From Methylacidiphilaceae bacterium (GTDB lineage: Bacteria; Verrucomicrobiota; Verrucomicrobiia; Methylacidiphilales; Methylacidiphilaceae): a stretch of 9,493 bases of DNA. Below the pieces are notes generated by a model. The model was not told where the DNA came from and ran no database searches. It saw only the letters and a list, made by a program, of their open reading frames with translations. Below are positions 1 to 6,547 of this stretch, one piece after another. Every line of letters starts with the position of its first letter. Position 1 is the stretch's first letter. The translations under genes were made by a program, and so were the position numbers. The DNA lies in NCBI GenBank assembly GCA_028687155.1, contig JAQUAR010000036.1, forward strand, positions 1-9,493, given 5' to 3'.

Positions 1-1
1 C

Positions 2-44
2 CGGGAGGGGACTGGCAACGGCCTTGTTCCTCCAGCCCCTCTCG
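2..44. repeat. Imperfect inverted repeat (hairpin) at window edge
   Basis: The arms at 2-15 and 32-44 pair over about 13 positions, with one bulged A at 11, one G-T wobble and a 16-nt loop. The core is GAGGGG/CCCCTC plus CTGG/CCAG. The plus-strand 3' flank (attcaaaaat) has no T-tract. The minus-strand 3' flank lies outside the window, so a terminator for the minus-strand antitoxin transcript cannot be judged. No gene is seen in 1-84. Confidence 0.3.
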
Positions 45-84
45 ATTCAAAAATAGGGAAGGAAGAAACGCTCAAAATATTAGT

Positions 85-171
85 CTAAAAACCGCTTCCA
101 TTGGTCGGACGCACAGGGAGCACCTCATTTACGTCACGTTTGAACGGTCCGGATTCTAGGATTTGTCGCAT
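85..171 (-). pseudogene. Truncated toxin remnant (RelE/YafQ-like), 28 codons
   Basis: Immediately downstream of the antitoxin stop (6-nt gap), an ATG at 171 opens a frame of 28 codons that ends in TAG at 85-87. Its start, MRQILESGPFKRDV, resembles the first beta strand and helix of RelE/YafQ-type mRNA interferases, where an F-K-R/K-D motif follows the first strand. After that the sequence turns to low-similarity residues and stops. A complete toxin of this family is about 85-95 residues and carries its catalytic basic and aromatic residues in the C-terminal half, which is absent. I infer a toxin gene truncated by deletion or rearrangement. The position in the usual antitoxin-toxin order supports this, but the similarity covers only about 14 residues, so it could be chance. 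Confidence 0.42.
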
Positions 172-177
172 GCCGGC

Positions 178-447
178 TTACCGCTTCCGGCCTTCGCTGC
201 GCGCCTCTTCTATGTCGGCCATGATGCCCTCAATCGTCGTCGGCGTGAGCTTGCCAGCCTGCGCTTCCTCGATAGCGCGCACTGTTTCCGGGCTGGGCTG
301 GAACAGGTCGAGCGGCAAGGCCCGGTCCGTGGCAATCCGCGTCATGAACATGCGCACCACATCGGACACGGTTAGACCCGTGGACTTGATGACCGCGCTT
401 GCAACGTCCTGAATCTCGTCAGGCACCCGAGCTTGAATCTTCGCCAT
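178..447 (-). CDS. RelB/DinJ-family antitoxin
   Basis: The 89-residue protein has the layout of RelB/DinJ antitoxins. An N-terminal ribbon-helix-helix DNA-binding segment (MAKIQARVPDEI, then a helix to about residue 45 including TVSDVVRMFMTRIA) is followed by the family-typical stretch ALPLDLFQPSPET and a charged helical C-terminus that would wrap the toxin. Such proteins neutralise an mRNA interferase and repress their own operon. The start is well supported: AGGAGG (456-461 on the complementary strand) lies 8 nt before the ATG, with a sigma70-like promoter and a palindromic operator further upstream. The cognate toxin is expected directly downstream, but only a 28-codon stub is there, so this looks like an orphan antitoxin. 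It may still be expressed and could act as a repressor or as protection against related toxins. Confidence 0.85.
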   Translation of the reverse strand: MAKIQARVPDEIQDVASAVIKSTGLTVSDVVRMFMTRIATDRALPLDLFQPSPETVRAIEEAQAGKLTPTTIEGIMADIEEARSEGRKR

Positions 448-469
448 TGCTAAGACCTCCTTTTGTTGT

Positions 470-490
470 CTGTACTACAGTGTACTACAG
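470..490 (-). promoter_or_regulatory. Tandem palindromic operator of antitoxin gene
   Basis: Two copies of the 9-bp odd palindrome TGTACTACA sit at 471-479 and 481-489, exactly 10 bp (one helical turn) apart. The first copy extends to a perfect 11-bp palindrome, CTGTACTACAG. The pair covers the -10 box of the antitoxin promoter. Ribbon-helix-helix antitoxins bind paired short half-sites as stacked dimers, so this is the likely autorepression site. That it binds this protein is inference. Confidence 0.6.
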
Positions 491-508
491 GCCATCCGAC
501 TTTGTCAA
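479..508 (-). promoter_or_regulatory. Sigma70-like promoter of antitoxin gene
   Basis: Read on the minus strand, a perfect -35 box TTGACA (503-508) is followed after 18 nt by TACACT (479-484) as the -10 box. Transcription would start near 472, giving a leader of about 25 nt that carries the AGGAGG ribosome binding site. The -10 box lies within the tandem operator, which fits repression by promoter occlusion. Confidence 0.6.
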
Positions 509-1066
509 TTTAGGCGCCGATCCGGACGCAGGATCTTTTGTTTTGGAGTTTAAACATGGCAACAATCCCACCCGCAGCTCTTTCAAAAAACAGTACGTAA
601 TCATCCGGGACCTGACACCGAGCTGATACACATCACTCGGGCTTCTGCCGTCCTGACGCTTGACGCGGATGATCTCCGAGAAGAGCTCCTCGACGGACAC
701 GCTCTTCCGCCTAGCCTCCAAGGACGCCACGCATTCGCGGACGACCTCGGTCAGGGACTTGCCGTAGGGCTAGAGGGCTTCTTGGCAGCGGAGCGCCTCC
801 TCGGCGAGCGCCGGGGAAATGCGCTCGGCGTAGTGACCGAGCCGGCTTGCCGCGAGCTTCTGAAGGCGGGCGAAGGCTTCCGCCTCCTGCCTGGTCGCGA
901 AAAAGCGCCGGATCCTTTTCCCGTCCAGGTAGACACCGGTCACGGTCCAGGGCTTCCCGACGTTCTTCCCACTTTCCTTAACGCGGCGCACCCCGATGAT
1001 CTTCTCCCGCGTCTTTCTTGCGAAGCGGCGCCCGCGCGGCTTGTATTGCTCTTCTCCCCCTTCCAT
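485..1066 (-). pseudogene. Decayed tyrosine recombinase/phage integrase, N-terminal fragment
   Basis: The ATG at 1066 (MEGGEEQYKPRGRRF) opens a frame that reads through 98 codons to an in-frame TAG at 770-772. The same frame then continues as PYGKSLTEVVREC and a helical stretch (EARRKSVSVEELFSEII) to about KRQDGRSP at 638, and stays open with unrelated-looking residues to a stop at 485. The first part has the three-stranded arm-binding pattern of integrases (VTGVYLDGKRIRRFFATR, then QEAEAFARLQ). The part after the stop resembles the beginning of a SAM-like core-binding domain. The whole catalytic domain with the R-H-R-Y residues is missing. One nonsense change plus a 3' truncation therefore leaves a dead gene. 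The frame also stays open upstream of 1066 to a possible ATG at 1174. It marks the edge of a former integrated element next to the toxin-antitoxin remnant. Confidence 0.65.
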
Positions 1067-1187
1067 GTCTCTATGTTGCGGTTGTGTCGTCGCACGAGCA
1101 AGCATGCCGGTATATTCCGGTCGGCGCCCCTCCAGAGGTATTAAGTGGGATATATATGGGGTCTGGGGTGTCATTTTCTCTGGATCA
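1067..1187. promoter_or_regulatory. Divergent intergenic region with CCGG-tatatt-CCGG box
   Basis: This gap separates the minus-strand integrase remnant from hyfC. It contains CCGG-tatatt-CCGG (1107-1120) and an AT-rich run gatatatatg (1149-1158). Either AT-rich box could be a -10 element, but I find no convincing -35 at 16-18 nt, so no promoter is assigned firmly. If the hyf operon has its own promoter, it should lie here. Confidence 0.2.
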
Positions 1188-2153
1188 ATGAAGACTATGG
1201 ATCTAATCCAATCGTCCCTGATCCAGGCCGTTCAGATGACCCTGGTGCTTCTCTTGGCTCCGGGCCTCACGGGCCTGGTGCGCAAGGTGAAGGCACGCCT
1301 GCTTGGCCGCCAAGGGCCTCCGATCGTCCAGCCTTATCGGGATCTCCTGCATTTTTTCCGCAAGAGCCCTGTCCTGGCGTCCAATGCTTCCTGGCTCTTC
1401 CGCATCGCCCCCTACCTCATTTTCTCCTTCACCTGGCTTGCAACCGCCCTGGTTCCCACCTTCTGCTTGGGTCTCCCGTTCGGTCCTTGGGCCGATCTCA
1501 TCGCCATCACCTCCCTGATCGGCAGCGCTCGATTCTTCTTGGCTCTTTCGGCTCTGGATGTCGGGACGAGCTTCGGAGGCATCGGCGCGAGCCGGGAGGT
1601 GATGATCGCGTCGCTGGCCGAGCCCGCCATGCTCCTGGTCGTCTTCACATTGGCTCTGGTCGCGGGTTCTACGGAACTCTCCACGATTACGGCTTTCATG
1701 CTCTCGCCCTCCGTCGGACTTCGTGTCTCGATGGCCTTGGCATTTGCCGCTCTCCTCCTGATTGCCCTAGCCGAGAACAGCCGATTGCCGATCGACAACC
1801 CCGCGACCCATCTCGAACTCACCATGGTACATGAGGCGATGATCCTCGAATACTCCGGCCGTCACCTGGCGCTCCTCGAATTAGCCGCCTCCCTCAAGCT
1901 GTTGCTCTACTTCTCATTGATCGGCACGATCTTCCTCCCCTGGGGCCTGGCTACGCCGGGTGCCTCTCTCCCTTCCTATCTCGCCGGAGGACTCTTCTAC
2001 CTGCTCAAGCTTGCGACGGCGGGAGTCACGCTGGGTATTTTCGAAACCGCTCTGGCCAAAATGCGTCTCTTTCGCGTTCCCGACTTTCTCGGAGCCGCGC
2101 TCATGCTTGGCCTGCTCGCCACCCTCCTCCGTTTCGTTTCCAGCAGCCTTTGA
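1188..2153 (+). CDS. hyfC: HyfC/NuoH-like membrane subunit of a group 4 hydrogenase-related complex
   Basis: From ATG 1188 the protein has 321 residues, close to E. coli HyfC (about 322). It is strongly hydrophobic, with roughly eight membrane segments. HyfC/NuoH signatures include the cytoplasmic loop PPIVQPYRDLLHFFRK near residue 45, the GIGASREVMIASLAEPAM stretch, AENSRLPIDNPATHLELT, and MVHEAMILEYSG. These Glu-rich loops form the junction with the peripheral arm and the quinone-chamber floor in complex I homologues, and in this family they couple redox chemistry to ion pumping. ATG 1197 is an alternative start, and neither has a strong ribosome binding site. An open frame extends further upstream to 996, but that part is arginine-rich and overlaps the integrase remnant, so I reject it. 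It is the first gene of the operon, and hyfE follows after 15 nt. Confidence 0.88.
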   Translation: MKTMDLIQSSLIQAVQMTLVLLLAPGLTGLVRKVKARLLGRQGPPIVQPYRDLLHFFRKSPVLASNASWLFRIAPYLIFSFTWLATALVPTFCLGLPFGPWADLIAITSLIGSARFFLALSALDVGTSFGGIGASREVMIASLAEPAMLLVVFTLALVAGSTELSTITAFMLSPSVGLRVSMALAFAALLLIALAENSRLPIDNPATHLELTMVHEAMILEYSGRHLALLELAASLKLLLYFSLIGTIFLPWGLATPGASLPSYLAGGLFYLLKLATAGVTLGIFETALAKMRLFRVPDFLGAALMLGLLATLLRFVSSSL

Positions 2154-2168
2154 ACCCATCCCCACTCC

Positions 2169-2831
2169 GTGAACAGCTTCTATTTTGACGTCGCCCACCT
2201 GCTCTCCGGGAGCCTTGTGCTGGCGAGCCTCATGCTGCTCTACCAGGACCGGGTCTATGCTCTCCTGCATGTGTTCACGCTTCATGCCCTGGTCTTGTCC
2301 CTTTCCGTCGCCTGGCAGGCATTCGCGCAAGACGCTCCCCACCTCTACATCACCGCAGCCATCGCATTGGTGTTCAAAGCCATCCTGATCCCCGTGACGC
2401 TGCGTCGAATCGTCGCCCGACTGCGGATTCACCAGATACTGGAAACCGTCGCCGGAATCGGACCTACCATGCTGGTGGGCATCTCTCTGGTGGCGCTTTC
2501 GCTGGTTGTCACGCTGCGGACCACTCCCGCGGGCGACCGCTTTTCTCGGGAAGATCTCGCCTTTGCCCTGGCGGTGATTCTCCTGGGCATGCTGATGATC
2601 GTTACCCGTCGCAATGCAATCAGCCAGGTCATCGGTTTCATGTCCTTGGAAAACGGACTGATGCTCGCCGCCGCGGGCGCCAAAGGGATGCCGCTTGTTG
2701 TGGAAATTAGCGTCGCGTTCGCGGTGCTGATCGCCTTTATCGTCATCGGCATCTTCCTTTTCCGAATCCGGGAGCGATTTGACACGGTCGACATCCTGGT
2801 CGTCGACCGATTTCGCGGAGAAAGACGATGA
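2169..2831 (+). CDS. hyfE: HyfE/NuoK-like membrane subunit
   Basis: This 220-residue hydrophobic protein has about six to seven membrane segments. It matches HyfE in length (E. coli about 216) and layout. The ITAAIALVFKAILIPVTLRRI segment and the GFMSLENGLML motif near residues 157-167 carry the family's buried Lys and Glu. The C-terminal half corresponds to NuoK, whose conserved membrane glutamates belong to the proton path. The tail RFDTVDILVVDRF also resembles the HyfE end (a TLDVNNL-like stretch). The start is GTG with no visible Shine-Dalgarno sequence, 15 nt after hyfC, so translation is probably coupled. The stop overlaps the hyfF start in an ATGA arrangement. The subunit should bridge HyfC and the antiporter-like HyfF. 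Confidence 0.87.
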   Translation: MNSFYFDVAHLLSGSLVLASLMLLYQDRVYALLHVFTLHALVLSLSVAWQAFAQDAPHLYITAAIALVFKAILIPVTLRRIVARLRIHQILETVAGIGPTMLVGISLVALSLVVTLRTTPAGDRFSREDLAFALAVILLGMLMIVTRRNAISQVIGFMSLENGLMLAAAGAKGMPLVVEISVAFAVLIAFIVIGIFLFRIRERFDTVDILVVDRFRGERR

Positions 2832-4279
2832 GGTCTTTTCCCTTCGATCCGACGCTCTGGTTGCTCGTGATCCCCGCAGCATCCGCTCTCTTCTTGGCAT
2901 TCCTCCGGGACTGGAGGCTCGCAGCGCGCATCAACGTTCTGGCCTGTTTCCTCTCATTCTGCCTCGCTCTCTCCCTCCTTGCGGTCCCGAGGGCAGAGCC
3001 GGGTCGCTATCTCATGGTCGATGATCTCAACATTGTTTTCCTGGTCCTCAACGCCTTCGTCGGCTTTACCACGAGCCTGTTCAGCGCGGGATACATCCAG
3101 CACGAAACTGAGATCGGCCGGCTCACTCCGCGACTCCTCCGCTTTTACCACGCCATGTATCAGTTCCTCCTCTTCGGGATGGCGCTTGCTCTCCTTGCCA
3201 ACAATATCGGGGTCCTCTGGGCTTCGGTGGAGACGGCTACCCTCACCACCGTTCTGATGGTGGGGATCTACCGAACGGCCGAAGCGATCGAGGCGTCCTG
3301 GAAGTATATGATGCTGAGCAGCGTGGCAATCGCCTTAGCGCTTTTCGGAACGACACTGACCTACATGGCCGCCCATCAGGCGGTTGGAGAGGGGGCGGAA
3401 GCGATGCGCTGGAGCTCCCTTTTCACTCATGCGGCGACACTCGATCCGCCGCTGCTCAGTCTCGCCTTTCTCTTCGTGCTCTTGGGTTATGGAACCAAGG
3501 TGGGCCTCTTTCCGCTTCACGCATGGCTGCCCGACGCCCACGCGGAAGGCCCGACTCCGATTTCCGCAGTCCTTTCGGGACTGCTGCTCAACGTAGCACT
3601 CTACTCCGTGATTCGATTCAAGATGCTCCTTGCGGGCAACCCCCATGTCCTCTCCCCTGGACCGATCCTGATCACCATGGGCTTGGCCACGGTTCTCTTT
3701 GCGGCGTTCATGCTCTACCGCCGCCGTGATATCAAGAGGCTCTTCGGCTATTCGTCGATCGAGCATATGGGCATCATCACCTTTGCCTTTGGGCTGGGGA
3801 ATCCTCTCGCCAACTTCGCCGGTCTGCTCCACATGGCCCTCCATAGCCTCACCAAGTCCGGGATCTTTTTCATGGTCGGTCATATTTCCCAAGCCAAGGG
3901 CTCGCAGAAGATCGCGGATATCCGGGGTCTCACCGAAAGCCACCCTTTTCTCGGATGGGGGCTCCTAGCCGGAACCCTGGCGATCATCGGCCTGCCTCCC
4001 TTCGGCCTCTTCCTGAGCGAATTCCTGATCGTCAGCAGCGGTTTTGCCAGCCATCCATGGATCATCCTCCTCTTTCTTCTCGGCCTTCTCGTTGCCTTCT
4101 CGGGGCTCGTGCTCCGCGTCTGCGGCATGGCGTTCGGCAAGCCCACCGGGCGCCAAGAGCCGATCCACGTGATCCCGCTGCCGTTTCTAATCCATATCCT
4201 CGCCGTCTTGACCGCCGGAATTTTTCTTCCCCATGCCCTGGTCGGCTGGTTCCGGCAAACGGCACAGCTCCTCCGGTAG
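2828..4279 (+). CDS. hyfF: HyfF antiporter-like (NuoL/M/N family) proton-pumping subunit
   Basis: This 483-residue polytopic protein of the proton-conducting NuoL/M/N (Mrp antiporter) family has about 13-14 membrane segments. The key ionisable residues are present: Glu135 in WASVETATL (TM5), Lys224 in LGYGTKVGLFPLHAWLPDAH (TM7, with the discontinuous-helix motif), a Lys/His-rich stretch RRRDIKRLFGYSSIEHMG, HMALHSLTKSGIFF, and Glu398 in FLSEFLIVSS (position of the TM12 charge of NuoM). This supports an intact ion path. The protein is somewhat shorter than E. coli HyfF (about 526). The start is fixed by the 4-nt ATGA overlap with hyfE. No HyfB- or HyfD-type second antiporter subunit is found in the window, so HyfF is the only obvious pump module here. 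Confidence 0.88.
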   Translation: MRSFPFDPTLWLLVIPAASALFLAFLRDWRLAARINVLACFLSFCLALSLLAVPRAEPGRYLMVDDLNIVFLVLNAFVGFTTSLFSAGYIQHETEIGRLTPRLLRFYHAMYQFLLFGMALALLANNIGVLWASVETATLTTVLMVGIYRTAEAIEASWKYMMLSSVAIALALFGTTLTYMAAHQAVGEGAEAMRWSSLFTHAATLDPPLLSLAFLFVLLGYGTKVGLFPLHAWLPDAHAEGPTPISAVLSGLLLNVALYSVIRFKMLLAGNPHVLSPGPILITMGLATVLFAAFMLYRRRDIKRLFGYSSIEHMGIITFAFGLGNPLANFAGLLHMALHSLTKSGIFFMVGHISQAKGSQKIADIRGLTESHPFLGWGLLAGTLAIIGLPPFGLFLSEFLIVSSGFASHPWIILLFLLGLLVAFSGLVLRVCGMAFGKPTGRQEPIHVIPLPFLIHILAVLTAGIFLPHALVGWFRQTAQLLR

Positions 4280-4293
4280 GTCTCCTCGCATTC

Positions 4294-5877
4294 ATGTCCA
4301 ATTCTTCTCCCACAGGGCTTCCCGGCGCTTCCCAAGGTTCTTCCGGGGCATCGTCGGCTCCCCACCCATCGCCTCCCGAACTCCTGCGGCGAGGCAGCCT
4401 CGCCGAACATCATCGGCCTTGGCCTCGGGCAGTCGTCGATCCCTCGATCTGGCAAATGGCCGGCGAAACGCTCGCTGCCGGCGGGTATTCCCTTCTCGCC
4501 CTTTGGGGTGAGCCGGACTGCGTTCACCTCTCCTTTTGGGATGCCGGCTCTGGGGCAGCCGCCGTGATGACTCTACCCTGTCCGGAAGGACGGTTCCCCT
4601 CGATCGGTCGACTGCACCCTCCTGCTTTGCGCCTGGAGAGGACCATCCACGATCTCTTTGGACTCGCGGCCGAGGAGAGTCCCGATGCGAGGCCCTGGCT
4701 CGATCACGGGGTCTGGGAAACCCGCTTCCCCTTAGGGAAAACCTCTCCCTCGAGCGGGCCGACTCCCTATCCTTTTCTTCCCACGGAAGGCGAAGAGCTC
4801 CATCAAGTCCCTGTCGGTCCGGTCCACGCGGGCATCATCGAGCCGGGCCACTTTCGCTTCACCGCGGCCGGAGAAACCGTCGTCCGCCTAGAAGAGAGGC
4901 TTGGCTACGTCCATCGGGGCGTGGAAGGACTGCTCCGCGGCGAGGATCTGGAGCAGGCAGCCGCGTTGGCCGCGCGCATCTCCGGCGACACGACGGCCGC
5001 CTACTCCTCCGCCTTCGCTCAAGCCGTGGAAGCGGCCCTCGACGTCGAAGCCCCGTCCTTGGCTCATTGGCTTCGCGCGCTCTGTGTCGAGACCGAACGG
5101 GTAGCCAATCACCTCGGAGACATCGGAGCAATCTGTAACGATGCGGCTTTCGCGCGCATGCACGCCTTTTGCTCCGTTCTTCGGGAGAAGATCCTGCGTG
5201 CCGCCGATCTCTGTTTTGGCCACCGGCTCATGATGGACCAGATCATTCCGGGCGGTATGCGCACCGTGCCGCCGGGAGAGGCGCTCCGGAAGCTCCGCGA
5301 GCTCTCCGAAGAGATTACCGCCTCCCTTCCTGGGATCCTGCAGGTCTACGAGACCACTCCCTCGCTCCAAGATCGAGTGGTCGGCACCGGAGTTCTTTCC
5401 CGGGCTCTGGCAAGCCAATACGCCAGCGGAGGGGTGATCGGCCGCGCGTCCGGACGACTCTTCGATGCGCGCTGTCATCTCGCCTACCCTCCCTATTCGA
5501 GCTTGCGCTTTTCCGTTCCTGTTCGGGAAGAGGGAGACGTCGACGCTCGGATTTCCATTCGGATCCGCGAAGTCGAGCAGAGTCTCGACCTCATCCGACA
5601 GATCATCGACGGCCTTCCGGAAGGACCCGCCTCGAAGCCCTTGCCGCAGGAGCGAGTCGCTCCCGGCGAAGGGGTTGCGCTCGTGGAAGGCTTTCGTGGG
5701 GATCTCTTCGCCTGGGTCCGGCTCGACGAGCGGGCCTGCGTCGAACGTTGTCATTTCCGCGATCCCTCCTGGTTTCAATGGCCGCTGCTGGAAGCGGTGG
5801 TTTACGGCAACATCATCGCCGACTTCCCGCTCTGCAATAAGTCCTTCAACTGCTCGTATTCCGGCCATGACCTCTGA
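4294..5877 (+). CDS. hyfG: HyfG-like NuoC-NuoD fusion lacking Ni-Fe ligands (Ehr large subunit)
   Basis: The 527-residue protein starts at ATG 4294, 14 nt after hyfF. A Ser/Pro-rich N-terminus of about 30 residues leads into a NuoC-like domain (about 35-160, with LERTIHDLFGL at 114-124). A NuoD/hydrogenase large-subunit domain follows (about 165-527, with VPVGPVHAGIIEPGHFRF, His178 and His186). In group 4 [NiFe] hydrogenases, RICGIC and DPCxxC bind Ni and Fe. Here the first reads RISGDT (Ser230, Thr233). The C-terminus reads NCSYSGHDL, with Ser521 and Gly524 at the ligand positions. Two C-terminal cysteines (514 and 520) do not have CxxC spacing. The protein ends at this motif with no tail for a maturation protease. 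It therefore cannot be a conventional hydrogenase and fits the energy-converting hydrogenase-related (Ehr) group. The open frame upstream of 4294 lies inside hyfF and is not coding. Confidence 0.88.
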   Translation: MSNSSPTGLPGASQGSSGASSAPHPSPPELLRRGSLAEHHRPWPRAVVDPSIWQMAGETLAAGGYSLLALWGEPDCVHLSFWDAGSGAAAVMTLPCPEGRFPSIGRLHPPALRLERTIHDLFGLAAEESPDARPWLDHGVWETRFPLGKTSPSSGPTPYPFLPTEGEELHQVPVGPVHAGIIEPGHFRFTAAGETVVRLEERLGYVHRGVEGLLRGEDLEQAAALAARISGDTTAAYSSAFAQAVEAALDVEAPSLAHWLRALCVETERVANHLGDIGAICNDAAFARMHAFCSVLREKILRAADLCFGHRLMMDQIIPGGMRTVPPGEALRKLRELSEEITASLPGILQVYETTPSLQDRVVGTGVLSRALASQYASGGVIGRASGRLFDARCHLAYPPYSSLRFSVPVREEGDVDARISIRIREVEQSLDLIRQIIDGLPEGPASKPLPQERVAPGEGVALVEGFRGDLFAWVRLDERACVERCHFRDPSWFQWPLLEAVVYGNIIADFPLCNKSFNCSYSGHDL

Positions 5878-6436
5878 CCGACCCCGCTCCGCCTCTTCTC
5901 CCCGCCCTCGCCGCCCCACTCTTTTCGGCTTGATCCGCTCAGGGCTTCCCGAGCCACCGCCGCCCACCGACGACACCCTTGTTCGAGACCTCGGACTCCG
6001 GGTGCAGGAGAGAGCGAGGCAGAGGCTCGGACGAAGCCTCGCCCTCCGGCTCGTTGACGCGGGCTCCTGCAACGGCTGCGAGCTAGAACTCCACGCCCTC
6101 CAAAATCCCTTTTACGACCTGGAGCGTTTCGGCCTTCGTTTCGTCGCCTCTCCCCGCCATGCGGACGTGCTGCTCGTGACCGGTGCCGTGACCCGAAACA
6201 TGCGCGAAGCACTCGAACGCACCTATCAAGCGATCCCCGACCCGAAATGGGTGGTGGCAGTCGGAGATTGCCCGGCTACGGGCGGCCTTTTTTCTCAGAG
6301 CTATGCCTGCGTCGGACCCGCAAGCGCTGTCGTTCCGATCGACCTGACGATTCCCGGCTGTCCACCCCGACCGCAGGATCTCCTGGCGGGCCTTCTCGCC
6401 CTTTTGGAAAGCAACGGCAAGCCCGGCCGGCGTTGA
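5867..6436 (+). CDS. hyfI: HyfI/NuoB-like [4Fe-4S] small subunit
   Basis: This 189-residue soluble subunit holds the proximal [4Fe-4S] cluster (N2-type) that passes electrons at the interface with the large subunit. The ligands are all visible: Cys68 and Cys71 in AGSCNGCELELHAL, Cys135 in GDCPATGGLF and Cys165 in IPGCPPRPQDLL. The spacing C-x2-C-x63-C-x29-C matches the family, with the hydrogenase-type CxxC instead of the CC of complex I. The first 35 residues are rich in Pro and Arg and precede the conserved core. The ATG at 5867 overlaps the hyfG end by 11 nt, indicating coupled translation. It is the last gene of the operon. Retaining the cluster while HyfG has lost its metal site implies that electron transfer still occurs. 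Confidence 0.87.
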   Translation: MTSDRPRSASSPRPRRPTLFGLIRSGLPEPPPPTDDTLVRDLGLRVQERARQRLGRSLALRLVDAGSCNGCELELHALQNPFYDLERFGLRFVASPRHADVLLVTGAVTRNMREALERTYQAIPDPKWVVAVGDCPATGGLFSQSYACVGPASAVVPIDLTIPGCPPRPQDLLAGLLALLESNGKPGRR

Positions 6437-6490
6437 GGAAGCGAAGGACCGGCGGCAAAGGCACTGCGAGCCGGGAGAGAAAAAAAGCTT

Positions 6491-6530
6491 GGCGTGAGGA
6501 TCATTGCCCGCAATGGTGGCGATCCTCGCC
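6491..6530. promoter_or_regulatory. Nested hairpin upstream of fabD
   Basis: GAGGATC (6496-6502) pairs with GATCCTC (6521-6527), extended by GGC (6491-6493) with GCC (6528-6530) across a 2-nt bulge. Inside it ATTG/CAAT (6503-6514) forms a second stem closed by CCCG. On the plus strand no T-tract follows. The fabD ribosome binding site AGAGAGAGG starts 2 nt later, so the structure would sit at the 5' edge of fabD translation initiation. On the minus strand the hairpin is followed by AAGC and seven Ts (6480-6486 complement), which looks like an intrinsic terminator for antisense transcription. Confidence 0.4.
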
Positions 6531-6547
6531 AAGAGAGAGGCCCTTCA

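Noticed and set aside
996..1187. Upstream extension of the hyfC reading frame to an ATG at 996
   Set aside because: The extra 64 residues are Arg/Ser-rich, not membrane-like, and lie antisense to the integrase remnant. Starting at 1188 gives the normal HyfC length.
1914..2900. Long minus-strand open frame opposite hyfC/hyfE
   Set aside because: The translation is dominated by charged Asp/Arg/Gln/His residues, as expected antisense to hydrophobic genes. It shows no domain pattern.
3955..4293. Upstream extension of the hyfG frame to an ATG at 3955
   Set aside because: It lies wholly inside hyfF in another frame, with composition of a GC-rich shadow. The NuoC-like domain begins well after 4294.
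4888..6072. Long minus-strand open frame opposite hyfG
   Set aside because: It is a shadow of the GC-rich hyfG coding strand and has no family motif.
6449..6474. CCGGC/GCCGG inverted repeat after hyfI as a terminator
   Set aside because: There are only 5 bp with a 16-nt loop and no T-tract, which is easily chance in GC-rich DNA.
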